Made by a program: the position numbers and the translations under genes. Shown here piece after piece: positions 22,784 through 36,284 of a DNA stretch of 58,677 nt. The stretch covers positions 1 through 58,677 of the forward strand of contig QXVZ01033960.1 in assembly GCA_008931825.1 (NCBI GenBank), given 5' to 3'. Origin of the DNA: Phallusia fumigata. Its lineage: Eukaryota; Chordata; Ascidiacea; Phlebobranchia; Ascidiidae. How positions within the stretch are numbered: position 1 is the stretch's first letter; each line of letters begins with the position of its first letter. The notes under the pieces are model-generated. The model had not been told where the DNA came from and did not search any database. It saw only the letters and a list, made by a program, of their open reading frames with translations.

Positions 22784-25700
22784 ATGGATACAAATCACAT
22801 GAACTCAACGTCAATCATTGGCATGCCAAATTCAGCAGCAGGGTCCAAGCTAAAAGGTGGCAATGCTGTGGGTTCTTCTCCCGGGAATGCAAGTTTTAAC
22901 AACTGTACTAAAAGTCCACTGTCGAGCAACTATAATAATGGAAGGCGAAGTGCATCTCCCTTTTCGATGACCGATGATGTGTTATCCAAGAATACTGGAG
23001 CTTTGCTTTCTGGTATGTTACTTTATGGTTGGTTTTACTGTGTGATGAAAGAAATTCATGTGTATAAATGAAATAGTAGTACCTTATTTGAAGGGACATG
23101 CTTATTACTAAAAAGTAATATGCGCTGTCAATGCTAATTTTGGGGGTATCCCTCATTTAAATATTTCTTCATATGTGTCCAGGTGCTTTTAAAAGTCTTA
23201 ATTAATTGTACATGCAACATGTTTTAATTTGCATAATTGCCTGTGAATTGCCTAAGAAAATGTATTTAAATTACTATGTTTGTAGACATAAATAAAAAAC
23301 TTTTGACTTGATTTTCATATGATTATGGTATCATATATTAAAAAAATAGTTCACAGAAAGGCTTTAAGAGATTCCATGTAAATTAGATTTGTTTTCACGT
23401 TAAACGAAAAAAAAAAACTTTTTATTATTTAAGGGTCGGCACTACCTGTCATCCATGGAAGTAGTTTTCCAGATCCAGCCTCATCACCGCCAGTGGCAGC
23501 ATCCCAGAATATGCCAATAAACACACCCGCAATCCAAGGGAAAAGGGAAAGCAGTAAACTGGCAGCGAACCCTTCTAGTGATTTGAGGTAATTATGAATT
23601 AGCCAGACTTCTGTAATTACAGTAAATCTGCTTGAATTGGCAACCACAGGAATTTGGGTCAACAGTTACTTTTGTAAAAAAGCTGTTTCTCCCAACCTGG
23701 CTTAGTTAAACTCTGTCAGCAATAATTAATAAATAGGGAAACTAAGCCTTGTTTGTGGGAATTTTTCAGGAATGCTACTATGCTGGGCATGCCTCATTCC
23801 AATGAGGGAAAAGGAAACAGTTCTTCCTCTAAGCGGGAAATCACATCAAGTCGTAATGAGAAAAGAGTTCAAATTAATCATGTGCATGCGGAAAAGCATC
23901 GCAACATGGCTTTGACAAGAACTCACTCAAATTTGAATAGCAACAACTTTGTTGTGAATCGACACAACTCTATGGATTGTGTCAAGGACAATGTCATTAC
24001 AAAGAGCAAAGACAAGTCAGCGTCAAGGCAAAGTCCGAGAGCAACTTCTGATTACTTAAATGATCATGGTGGTAGACCTATGGTTGGATATGAGTCACCA
24101 ACAATATCATATCCCTCTCCATCTTCAAGTGAAAATGCACTTACGACCACCACTGTAGCACGTTGCAAGACAAAGGTACACGATCGTGAGTCAAACACCC
24201 CTGTTACTGCACCAGGACACATCAGCAATCACCTCAGCAGAACATCCTCAAGTAACAGTGTGTCAGATTTGAGCCGCTGCAGTGAAGTGACAGATGAAAG
24301 TGGTCACACTGATGGAGGCAACATTACCACCGCAACCTCCAGTGAAGGCATGCTTACACATGTGTCTTATTCTCCAGCAACTAGAGGTCAAGTGGATATG
24401 GAAAACACTTTGCAATATTCACATTTTGAAGACAGTGCAATCGTCGATGCCTTGGGATTTCAAGAAGAAGATCAAAATTCCGCTTCCAAGCCTAGTGCCC
24501 AACCAAATATTGAAAGTTCAAACACTGGGACCATAAATAGAGATGAAGTTTTACCAAATGATAATGGACTTAACCTAGATTTTCAGTTTGCTGATGGCAC
24601 TGGTGGCCCTGCAGACCTAGGTCAAAAAGCTCTAAACTTGTCTGCGGAAGATATCAGGCAAACCCTGAACTCAGTCTCTGCCGAGTCTGATCTGCCTGAC
24701 TTAGGCTCAGACTCTGCTGTCTTTGATGATCAAGCCATGCAGCTCATTAACAATAACCCAGGTTACGACATGCCCTCATCCAGCGACAGTTTTACTTCTG
24801 GTGATACCAGTCGGGTCCTGTCTCCCTCCATCACAGCTGTTTCAGTGACAGCTTCTACCTCATTGACTACAAGTATCGTTACTACTGCTGTTAGCTCAGC
24901 CATTACCACCATGCCATCGTCTGCATCAAATGCTGTAAGTATCAAGACTACCCACTCTTTTTAAAACAAAGGCATTTACTGTTTGTATGTGATAATCTTC
25001 GCCCATAAGGTTTTTTATATGTGTCACCTTTAGTAAACAAGGGTTTGTGTTTGAGTAAAGCAATGTTAACCTCCCTTTTTTCAATCATGACCAATCATGG
25101 GCTCCTATTTAATATTTAGACTGTCTATCTTTAATTTGAAGAAGGGTTTCCACATTCAAATTTCAGTATAGTACACCTGGTGTGGTACTGTACCTGCATA
25201 ACTTTTGGTTTACATTTTTGTCAATGTAGGTACCACCCAATGCTGGCAAGTCCTACAACAGTGATACTTTTTCTGGTGCTGGAAGCATGTTTTCTACAAG
25301 CCAGGCTTGCTCTACACCATCATCAACAACACCAGTTCCATTTTCCCCCACTTCTGGCCCTCCATCCAGTGGAAAGTCACATCTACAGGAAATACTTGGG
25401 GTGACTGACACCAACAGGTAGGTGTTGTTACAGAGCTTGGTCATGTTTTTATTTGAAACAAATTTGTAAGGCTAAAATAATTCAATGCAAGAGAATTTAA
25501 TGTCCGCATTAAAAAAGATGTTTGCTTTTATGTAAAATTTATTTTTTTTAGGTTAAAAAAGATGGCTCGCCCTGTTGATTCTGTACAATACCAGTCAACA
25601 ACAACTACCTCATACAGTCCCAATATCCTAAACCAGCCAGGTCAAGTGATACCCAATACCAGTACTGGTACTGTGCAAAACTTACCATCATCACAGTACC

Positions 25701-28700
25701 ACCGATTCACATCACCAACAGGTGGCAATATGTATCAGCGCCATCCTGTGCACCCAAGGACTACAAACCCCTATGCAGGACAACCACATAATCCAATGGT
25801 GTTCGACAATCCTGGCATGAATCCAGGTGCTCCAGGTGGTTACATGGATCACAGTATGAGTCCAAGATCAAATATGTCATTTGACCCTAACATGCCGCCA
25901 CAGCAACATAACCATCCTGGACAAGGAAATAACTTGCCCTATCACCAAATGTGGCAAAGGCAGAGTTCCTTAAATAACATGATGTCCACCCTGGGTCCTG
26001 GCCCAGATGGGAACAAAAGCCCTAGAGGTGGGATGGGGCCTGGCAGCAACTTTCCAAATCGGTCAGTCAATCCTATGTCTGCACTACAAGGAACTGTAAA
26101 CGCCATTCCAGAAACATTCACGGGTGGTCCAGGAATTGGATCGCTGACTAAAAACAATAACAACAATATGGGGCCACCGAATTCTTTTCAAGGCATGCCA
26201 CCCTCATCAGGAATGGCCGATTTCCCATCTTCTTTGTGTTCACCAGTAACCAGGGCTATGTTGCCGCCCCCATCACCATCAATCCAATCAGACAAGCGTT
26301 CTATCAGTGCTGATGGTACTTTAGGTGGGACAACAACAAAGAAAAGTCACAAACGGGAGAGGGGGCAATCTGTAGATTCCAAGGATGGAGACAGACGTAA
26401 GACTTTATATTGTGTGGGTAACTTGTGTGTTTAAAGATGTAATACTAACGCGAAATAGTAAACGTTTCAAATATTCTCTAATGTCTCCTGGCACTAAGTT
26501 GTTTCAATTTGTGACTATCTCTTATTTAATTTACCAGCAGCACCAAAAGCTAAACGACGGAAAAGCAGATCCAAAGATGAAAGTGAGTTACTGTTTAAAG
26601 CATAAAAACAGTATTAAATTGCCAGACTGTGAAAATAACCAAGGGCCTGTGCAGGCAATGTAATTGCTAGCCTTAGGGTACTTGTGATTGGTTTTGGTCA
26701 ACCACATGATAATGTGGTATGTCATATTTGTGGTTGTGTGAGAGTATTTTTAAACACCTGTGAAAATCTGTCAAATTGACTTTGCCAAATAAAAAATTGG
26801 CATGGTTTATATATGACATGAGCACAAATTTAAATGTAAATTTTTGTTGCTGTGTTTCTTTTAATTTTAACTACAGCTGTAATTCCATGAGATCATCAAG
26901 TAAAACTTATTCCTCTACTTCTTCAGGTAAAAAGGCATCAGCAGAATCAAAGGCAGCCTCCAGATCGAACAGTGTCAGCGATACTCAGGTCAATGCAAGT
27001 GTATCATTAATTATTGTAATATGTGTAAAACTATTTTAAAACAAATAAAACCTGTGCTGCACACAGTTTATAGTCAGCACAATGAATAGAGGCACAACAA
27101 TGGGCAGCAAGGGTTGTGTCAGAAAGGGGATATATGTTTCCTTCCATTACCATATGGAATGTTGGCACATGATAAGGTCTAGCCAGGATTATTATAAGTT
27201 TTGTACAAGCCTGAGTTTCTTCTCTGCATGCAACCGATTATTGGTCCCTTTCCATAAAGGAGATGATTATTGTTTTCGCACTTTTTTACCTTTATGTTTT
27301 TTGTCTAATGCCAGTTTGTCCCTTCAGTTTGGTCCAAAACAAGTCGTTCAGATTTGCACACATGACTGATGGGTATCTAAAGTTGAATGTTATGAATGAT
27401 GTTAGGCCACTGCTTCACTACTAAAATAGACCCCTGGGCTGCTTGGCAGTCAATAAGTTTGTGGGACTCGAGCAGTGATTGTGTAGTGGTATCCAAAATG
27501 CATTTGCTATATCACACTGTAAAAGATGGTTCGTTACAACAACTTTGTTTCCAGTTACAGTAATTCTCTGCAATTCAGTACCAAGTAAGCTTATATTTGG
27601 TCTCTCAAAGGGGGAAACATTGTTGTTGAATTTATACTAAATTGAATTTATACCACTTCTCCAAAACTACATTGGAAAAGGTCATTTAGAGTTTGTAGTC
27701 TGTTTGACTGCACCTCCACACAAAGGTTATTGCAGGTCTATCTGTGGGTTAGTTGGTCTATTAGGTTTAAATCATGTTTTTCGCATAAAGTTTATTCATT
27801 GACACGATGTTAGAAATGATTTGGTGACATTTGGTAGCTGTAGTTTTCAGTTTTTAATGATTTTTTGTGCTGAACCTAAAACTCAATTCATCCTATTAAC
27901 ATTGCTGCCAAGTAGCACTTGCATTGGTGTTGGACCCAGTGTTTTTAAATAGAAATCATGTTTTATCATTTAAGCTGTTCTAGTGTGCTTGCAATGGCAG
28001 CATGTCTAAGACCACCCTTCTGGTTAAATTTGGTGTTACATTTTTTCGGGATGGTTTTTGTAAGTGTTGCAAAAGGTGGTGTGAAGGGGACTGGGGCTCA
28101 TAATAAATGGTGTGGTTTACTATGATGACTGTTTGAAGGTTTAACCCTTGTTAGCCCATAACCCTGTGCACAGGTTATCACTATTATATCTTGAACTTTT
28201 AAATGTACTGATCTTTTATTCAATGCCCCAGCGCACCATGAAATTGGTTTACTGTGTTTGGTTAAAGTTGACAGATAATTTCTGCTGCAACCACCCCTTT
28301 GATGTGGTTGAATTTTAACTGTTTCCAAACTTCTTTGCTTGAAGTTTTTATTAAAGCTGATTTTTCTGATAGGGCCTTTGATAATCAAGGGCACCTTTAA
28401 TGTTTGCTTATTGTGTTTTGCAACTTTGAGCACATTAACCTATTTTTTACAAACCTGTATAAAATGATATTTTTGTTAAAGATATCATTGCACTTGCATA
28501 ACTCAACTAAATTACCTGTTACAACTTGTTTACAGGGTAGCAACCAGCTGATGTACATTTTTAACTCCGAAATAGCCAATGCAGCAGCCAGTGTTGTTCA
28601 TCAAGGCAAGGCACCAAGCATTGTGTCCTATCATCAAACATCACAAAGAAACTGCAAAATGCTACCATCCAAATCTGGCAGCCTGACTGGAAATGGCCCT

Positions 28701-31700
28701 ACTTTGAACAAGTCACCCACTCAGCAAATAACAGATCAAAACCATCACAGCTCCTACATGATGCAATCTTCGAGAACAATAAAATCTGAAGCAAATTTGA
28801 CAAGCCCAAGAGCAACCGGTAGAGAAGACGGGAAACCACAAAACATCAAAAGTGAATTTGATCAGTCTAATGAGGGAAGTGGGGGAAAGCATTCTTCGCC
28901 TTCTTTAGCAAAGCAGGTAAGGAAAACCAGGGAATTGACAGACACAGAGCAGATTAGATTTGTTGATTGCATTTGACTGTTCAAACTTCTGTGAAAGTTT
29001 AATTGGTCCTAAACTTTTGAAGTCTCATTTTTTCCTTTGTTTTTACAGAGTAAAGACACCTCAGAAGAAAATTTATCTGAAGAGCAAAAGCGACATCGTG
29101 AAGAGTCTCTTAATAAACTTCGATCCATTAAAGCCATGCTAAAAGGAACAGAAGGAAACTCAAACGCCGGTTTGTTGCCTTGCAATTAGAAATGTTATGC
29201 TTTCAATAGTGTGTTTTGAACATATGCTGATGATTTGTGAATAGACTTTTTGTTCATAAAATTGGTATATTTTTGCTTTTTTAACAGGTTCACTTCCACA
29301 GCCTAATAATGGACGATGGCAAGGCACACCGTCAGGCCATAACTACTCCATGTCGAAACACCTAGAAGAGTTTATTCAGACAAATAACCCAGTGAGTGCA
29401 CCGTCCATGGGCTCACATGTCCCCTCCAAGGAAACAGAGTGGTTACGGCTTGTCCAAGTACGTTGAGTTAACTACTCACGTACCAACCACAACTAACTGT
29501 AGCCTCTATAGCCTGTGTTATATACTAAAACTCCATTGCATGTTTGTGCTAATACTATATCTGCTGTGGTTTTGAGAAAACTATATTTAAAGTTAATTTT
29601 CTTTCAGGCATACAACGAGAAAAAACGGCAGAACAGGAAACCGGATTCATCCCCTCCACCCTACACACCCAATGGTCCGCCCCACCGTTGGATGCCCCCT
29701 GGTCATCCAATGCATGACCCAAGTGGCCCAAATGTGTCTGGTCAGGAAATGATGAGGTACCCACATATGGCAATGCGGCCAGGCGCTCCTGTGAGAATCT
29801 CCTATGATGGACAGCAAATTCCATCCAACTACATGGGCCATAGACATCCAAGAGGCTTTATAAGACCTTCTGGAAACAGAGTGTATCATGGTCCTGGTTT
29901 GCCACCGGGTGGAGTGATTGGCCCCAAAATGACCAGACCCCCAGTGCCCCGTCTACCACAACCTGGTCCAACCTCCAATGAATATCCATTTTCTGAAAAA
30001 CTGAAAGAGAAAGCAAGTCTTTATCGGTCAGAAGGCATACATGGTGGTCCTGGTGGCAACATGCCTTTTGACATGAACAACCCTGATGCTTTCATGGGGC
30101 CAGATTGGGTCCCACCCTATGGAAACCCTGGATCACTTCCCCCTAGTAGCAGAATGCCTCACATGCAAGAAACAGTTTCTCCCTCCCACGGCCCATTGCC
30201 AGGTGGCATGATCATGACATCTGCTGGGCCAGTGCCAGGTCAACCAGTCGATGGACCTCTTCCACCTGGACCAGAACCACCACTGACACCTGGTGGTGGT
30301 ATCGACCCATCCACTGGCATGCGAATCGGTAATCCTGGAATGTGCCCCCCGAATTTCCCCTATTCAAATAAAGGGTCAAACCCTCTTCCGAACTATCCTG
30401 ATTCAACAATATCTGGACCACCCCCTATGGGGCCCCATGACATGCACCCAGGAATGGGGCCAATGAACGTTCCACAGGACAGGCATGGAGGTAGAATGGT
30501 TGATGCTATGGAAAGAAGGGGGGAACCGAGACCCCCAGATCTCAAGCTAGGTGCTGTCCCAAGATCACCATCCATGTCATTTGCTGGAGGTAATTTAAGT
30601 TTTAATTTCAATCAGTTTGTAATACTTTAAAATAACATAATTTGGTAATAATTGTGGACCAGTTTCTCAATTACATTTTATCATTATCATTTAAAAAGAT
30701 TTGTTGGGTGTCTTAATTTTCACACATGATAGATCTTAAGTTGGGCCCAAGCATGTTTAACCCAGTTGATCCAAAATGCTCCACAATGTTTAAAACAGGA
30801 CACATCATGTTTTTACTTTTGTGTCATTTTTCTATCTAACACGGGTTTGTTCCCACAATTTCTTCAAATTTTCATGCATGGCAGATAGGGATCTGAAGTT
30901 GTGCACTGACAACTTTTTAAGCTAGTTCACCCACAGGCACCCAAACGCAAAATTTTAAAAACAGCAATATTTAACAAAGTAAGTCACCTAGAAGTTTCCT
31001 ATTTTGATAGTTGATACATTGCAAGATAGTTGATACATTGCAAATCAGTCATAGTTAAGTTGCTAATCATGGGTCCCCTTCCACGATTTTTTTTTGTTTT
31101 TTTTAAATGATCATGAACTACTTGAAAATGAGAAAAACTTTGCTGTGTGGAGACCCATGCCTTTTTACCTGCAGAAACAATTATGTTGTAAAAAGCCTTA
31201 GTAAAAATGTGACCCAATGTAAAATGGCATAGTGAAAATTATACATCTGTTTTTAAACTGAGTGATAGTTTATATGGAATGACAATATGGTGAAAGCCAC
31301 CCTTGAAGTTGTATGTGTAGGTTGTGTAAAAAATTCAGTTGTTACCACACATTGGTTACTTTATTCCTTCCCAACTTTTGTTTTAACGTTGGATGTAATT
31401 CCGTGAATGCAATTAAAATGTCTTTTAAAGGGAAGGTTGAAGCAACTCTTTGAAAAAGCAACATGTTTTACCAACCAATCTTTAAATTTTTGCTTTATTA
31501 AGGTCAAAAAGACATTTTCTCACAATTTCTTTCATTTTCGTAAACCCAATACTTTAATTAGATAGTTTACCACTGTACAGTTTTATGTATGTTTAGCAAA
31601 GTAATAAGCCCACACTTTTTATTTTGACCTAGGTTTAAAACAAGTTGATTAAAATGTGTTTCTGATTGCTGATCATGTTGAAAAATGCCAAGCCTAAGAG

Positions 31701-33777
31701 CAGTATGGTGAAAATGCATTGTAAAATTGGGAAATAATTGTGTTTAAAATGTTACTACAGGAATCATGCCTGTTGTAAGTACTGCAAAGCCAATTTTGAC
31801 TCTTCAACTACCCCTTGGCACACAAACATTTTGCATTGTGTAGTGAAAATATGTATGTTTTAGTTCGACATCCAGTGCCATCACCAAGGATGACCCACTC
31901 TGCAGGAATAATGAATCCCTCACCGTTTATGCATGGCGAGATGGGTCCAGGTGGCCTACCCCAGATGTCACCCCATCATCCATCAGTACCCCGGTCACCA
32001 ATGATCACCTCACCTGGAGGTCCCATTACCAACCACTCCCAGTTTATGCCAATGGGTCAGGGAAACTTACCCCACCAAGTTCCAGTCGATCACCCGAATA
32101 TGATGCCACCCAATGGTCCCCACTCTGCTGGCCGGGGCCCAGAAGCTGATTGGGGGCCTGGGCCCCCATCCTCTATGGTGGTAAGTATTTATTATTGCCA
32201 TTTTTATGATGTAATCTATCAAAGACAGAATTAATTCTGTTTGCATGCTTCACAATTATAATAGCGAAAGCTAAAAGTGATCCTTTATCAGTTTTATAAA
32301 TATATTTGTTCTAAAAGTTAGAAATAATGCTACACTATTGTGTTTTTTTAGCCACCGAGGACGCCATCAAGTGTGGGGATGATACCACCTAACCAGGGGA
32401 CAAGACCTCAGTCTGCAATCACTGAAATGATACACAAGATCGGTTCCTTTCCTCTCTTGATGCACTCTCCACTCTACCAAGATGCGGTAAACTATTTCAT
32501 TACCCTTACATTCGAGTCAAGTTCCCTTATTGCTATGTCTAGTTTATAAATTGACATTTAAATGCTTGTAAAGTGGTCCGTTTTAAGACTCGCCCTTGCT
32601 TTGGTTTAGGTCAAGGATACGTCAAGTCCGCCGCCGCTAACACATATGAACGGAAACAGCATGATATCACAGGAGCCGCCGCCACTGACGCACAACCCCA
32701 ATCATGCGGAACAAGGTGGTATGCCTATTATGGGCAGCGGCATGGGACCACTAATACGGACACCAACCGGTAACATGATGCCACAACAGTTACCTGGAGG
32801 TGCAGCGCCACCTGGCTACGATCCTGGGATGTCGGGGCCCCGTTCAGCCGGCCCGAGGCCGATGGGTCCCCCGATGGGCGAAGCGTATGGTGGCGATTAC
32901 CGACCCCCGTCACACTCCGAAATGTCCATGTCGCCGAGTATGCAGGGCCCACAGCACGGCATCATGCAACCCAACCCGGGTATGGACATGCCAGGGAGCT
33001 ATGGCATGCCGCACAACAGTATGATGGGTGGGCCAACTAACTACCCGCCACATAGCGGAATGATGCAAGGTGGTCCGCCCGGCCCCCCCCCGTCGCGAGT
33101 CATAACCGAATTTGACTTGACGGGTATCATACCTCGCGAGAAACCGTCCGAAACCCTTTCCTACTTCCCACCAAGCGCGGTCGGTGGCGGCGCTGCCAAC
33201 CAGGATCCGGGTCAAGGCGACCCCGGAAGCAATGCCCCAATGAAGGTGAGAAGCCCTACAATGCAACAAGTCAGGTATTGTAAAAAGCAACGAGCCAAGG
33301 ATATCTATTATCTCAAATCGCCTTCAGTCTGTATTTTGGAGTTAAGTTAGTAAGAAAACGGCAAATTCCTAATAGTGAAACTAAATTGTAGATAGCTTTA
33401 TGACATTACTTAACTTTCGTGATGATGACAACATCGTCTGTCTAAACGTAGAAAATGTTTTACACGCAAGTACTGGCTTGTATTTGAGACTTGAATTTTC
33501 ATGCAAAAACAGTGATTGACTGACGTCGTGTTTGGCTTGCAGATACCCAAACACAAGTATGGGCCAACGCCCCATGACGCCTGGCGGTAACTTTCCCGGA
33601 AACCCCATGATGCGACCAAGCGGTCTCGGTGGCTTCGGTCCAGGCCCCAACCCTCCCAACTACCCCCCGGACATGGGGCCATGGGAACCGATGCCAAATA
33701 TGGGGCGGCCACAAATGATGCCAAACTCAGCGCCCGGAATGCATTCAGCCTATCCCGGTGGCCGCTCGTTAATTTGA
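22784..33777 (+). CDS. BCL9: BCL9/legless, Wnt/beta-catenin transcription co-activator
   Basis: Fifteen coding exons: 22784-23012, 23434-23587, 23770-24934, 25230-25417, 25552-26396, 26538-26582, 26927-26988, 28536-28916, 29049-29169, 29288-29457, 29608-30589, 31864-32180, 32352-32486, 32610-33274 and 33543-33777, phase-consistent throughout, 1,897 residues. Conserved pieces: KRERGQSVDS with nearby basic KAKRRKSRSK (nuclear signal), the Pygopus-binding HD1 at about 897-930 (MYIFNSEIANAAASVV, then IVSYHQ), the beta-catenin-binding HD2 helix at about 1030-1056 (LSEEQKRHREESLNKLRSI), then EWLRLVQAYNEKKRQNRKP, SPLYQDA near 1595 and the C-terminal block EFDLTGIIPREKPSETLSYF near 1764. The rest is Pro/Gly/Met/Ser-rich and disordered, as in the family. 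BCL9 bridges beta-catenin to Pygopus at Wnt target genes in the nucleus. Chordates other than vertebrates have one gene, equally related to BCL9 and BCL9L. The exon starting at 26538 has a tandem acceptor. Confidence 0.92.
26535..26540 (+). other. Tandem NAGNAG splice acceptor in BCL9
   Basis: The acceptor reads CAGCAG, so splicing can begin at 26538 or 26541. Both choices keep frame after the preceding phase-1 donor at 26396 and differ by one alanine next to a proline. Confidence 0.6.
31006..31043 (+). repeat. Two perfect tandem copies of a 19-bp unit in a BCL9 intron
   Basis: The 19-base unit GATAGTTGATACATTGCAA occurs at 31006-31024 and again at 31025-31043 with no mismatch. Likely replication slippage within the intron 30590-31863, which otherwise holds nothing recognisable. 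Confidence 0.8.
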
Positions 33778-34929
33778 AAGCACTCGTGGAGCTGCACAAA
33801 ATTTTTACATCCTATTCCTAAATCTAAGTATGGTGCTAAGTTACTGTCTGTTGTTTCCAGCACTTCCGCCTCCGGCACGTGAGAGCTATCCCGTTTCCTT
33901 GTCCGCAGTTTGGTATTGCAAGATATTTTTCTAGCCCGTTTTTCCATCGATTTATACTAGTATGCGTCGCCAACCACTGTTTATCAAAACCATGGTGCAC
34001 ATCTAGCTTGCTGGGCGCACGTTCCTGAAACCATAGCCGCAGCGTATTTCTTTTTTACCACTAATCCATTGAACTTCTGCACAACAGCGGCCGTTATTAC
34101 TCAAAAGTCGAGTTTTTCTTGAGCAAATCGCGTTTTGGTGCTCGTCGTTCTTCTGCTCCCCTTGCACTAACCTATTATATACTACTGATATTCGTTTAGC
34201 GCGCAGTGTTTTGTGGTGCAGGAAAGGACCTTTCTTCCCCCATCCAGCCCGTTGAACTCTCGCATCCGGATCGTCCTCTAGTGTTTTCCAAAAACTTTTC
34301 CGCTGTTTCGTCGCTTCGTCCTTTTGTTTTTGTACGAACAAGAATGAAATCGTTATCGCGTCAATGAATTCTCTTTATTTGCGCCGCCGACGCTATCGTT
34401 GCTTAATTTTTCTATTTTACTCTCGTTTTTTTCAACGCCATTCGCTCGACGACGACGACGTTCTTTTTTACTGCGCGCTTCTGTCATGCGTCTCTCATCC
34501 GTGCTCCCGCTTGCCGGGGTCGCGGGAAATACAAAACCCCGCCCCTGACGAGCTATTCCGAGATTCTTGTATATTGTTGCGCCGTTTCTATCTATTTCCG
34601 TGTATATACCGTAGAGGCGACAGCAGGGCCGACGAATGCGCCGCGACTTGAGTCGTTCCTGATCTTCCTTCCGACCACGTACCGCCGCACAACTCACAGA
34701 GTATAACTTTCTCCACCAGCTGTCGACGTTCCTTAAGCTTGGGTGACAGCACAACTCACGATGAAGCGAACCCTCGGTTTTGTGGTCGATGTTTCCATGA
34801 TGCGCTTACTCAGTCTGGTGAAAAAAACTAGACCAGTTCACCAATGGCCCGCCTCGAAGCACTCTACTCCTCCCGACCTTATGTGCGTATTACTGTTGCA
34901 TCTTGAGGCCCAAGACGCCTTTCAATAAA
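33778..34929 (+). other. Probable BCL9 3' UTR
   Basis: About 1.15 kb of relatively GC-rich sequence following the BCL9 stop and ending in a polyadenylation signal. Antisense open frames at 34003-34341 and 34353-34754 have low-complexity Arg/Lys/Glu-rich translations and no domain. Confidence 0.45.
34924..34929 (+). terminator. Polyadenylation signal AATAAA, candidate for BCL9
   Basis: First canonical AATAAA downstream of the BCL9 stop. The sequence becomes AT-rich and gene-free after it. Confidence 0.45.
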
Positions 34930-36284
34930 CTTGCGTTGCGTGAGCAATTTAAGCTTGTCTGTTAAAAAAAGTGGTTCAGATTGCCCTTGTTTGTATTGTT
35001 TTCAAATAAGGTTAACTCGGATAGCAAATTTGACCCCTTTGGTTATTTTAAAACATTTATGTGCGGATTAGCGTTAAAATGCATTGCTTGGGGGATAAGC
35101 TGACGTATTTTGCATGAGAAAAGACGATGTTGTTTAGCCTAAATTTAGCTTTCAGCAGTTAAAACTTGTTTTGGCGGAAGAGTCGGCGCTGCTTTTACAC
35201 ACCGATGCACCTCATTTAAAGCTACACATAGTGCGTTCGGATTTTGTATGACTAATTGGCCCCGGGGCCAGAGCATGACCAGAAAAAAACAATAGTATAC
35301 TTCCCCCTGTTTTTTCATAACTCCGGCATGGGATTTTGAAACTTTGATCAAAAGCTTTATATCGAAACTAAAGGTTTTCAGTGCAAGTAAACTCGTTTTA
35401 AATGTTCCCAAACAACTTTTAAAATACAACCTGAACAAAGCATCTATCATTTCGTTAACAACGTGTTTGTTTTTTGTAAAGGTAGCTGCATGCTTGTTTT
35501 AATTTTTCAGTTATCAAACTTTCAGCATTTTTATAGATATTGAAAACGTTTGGGCCCAAACCGCTACATTAATAACAGAGAGAGGATAGTCTAATCAACC
35601 GAAAGTGTAGTGCGCCTTTATTTCTACGCAAAACATCAAAATAATCCAGCATGATTCAAGCCACACTTCAATGACGTTTAAATTCTTATCGGAAGTTTCC
35701 GCTTAAAAATATGACGTGCTGCTAAAAATAGATGAATCGTGCCTGGCTAAGTTACGTTGTTACTTAGGAACCAGACATGGCGATATCAAGCATGAAACAC
35801 ATTCTGTTAATAATTTTGTGTAGTCAAACTTTACACACTTTGTTGGATAATGAGGTTTAAACGTCCAGTTTATAATTGTGTTCTGTTCCCAATGCTTGAA
35901 AAGGACACTAAACTAACAAGTCACCGAAGCCATTGTTTTTATGCTGTGGAAAAAAATCAGTAGGCAAAACACTAACGAACATGGTCATGGTAAACATATG
36001 TCTCAGTTCAGTTTAGTGGTCGGCAAACTTTTATTACAAAGGCCCTTATTTTACGCTTAGTCGTTGCTGGAGGCCCACATAACAAGTTTTTGTGCTGGGC
36101 TATTTAAGGGATTGTTTGTTCCATGAAAGTACACTTGGAATGTATCTTAACATTGCCAAACTCATGTGTACGAAACCACATTTCTGCTTACTGAGTTTCG
36201 TAAATTAAATCCATGTCAAATATTTAATTACATTAGTTTGCATAGCGGGAAATATTCATAGCGGAAATCGAACTGCTTGTCATA
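34930..36284. other. Intergenic DNA
   Basis: No coding gene is supported. It contains a 14-bp perfect palindrome centred at 35263-35264 and, at 36014, TAGTGGTCGGCAAACTTTT, which resembles the terminal repeat of hAT elements but has no visible partner. Confidence 0.5.

Noticed and set aside
33246..33350. Early donor GTGAGA after PMK in BCL9 exon 14
   Set aside because: Joining there puts the last exon in a frame that stops after about 15 codons; the donor at 33275 (CAG|GTATTG) keeps the Pro/Gly/Met-rich C-terminus open.
34353..34754. Minus-strand 133-codon Arg/Lys/Glu-rich frame, and 34003-34341
   Set aside because: Low-complexity antisense of the BCL9 3' UTR, no start context or family match.
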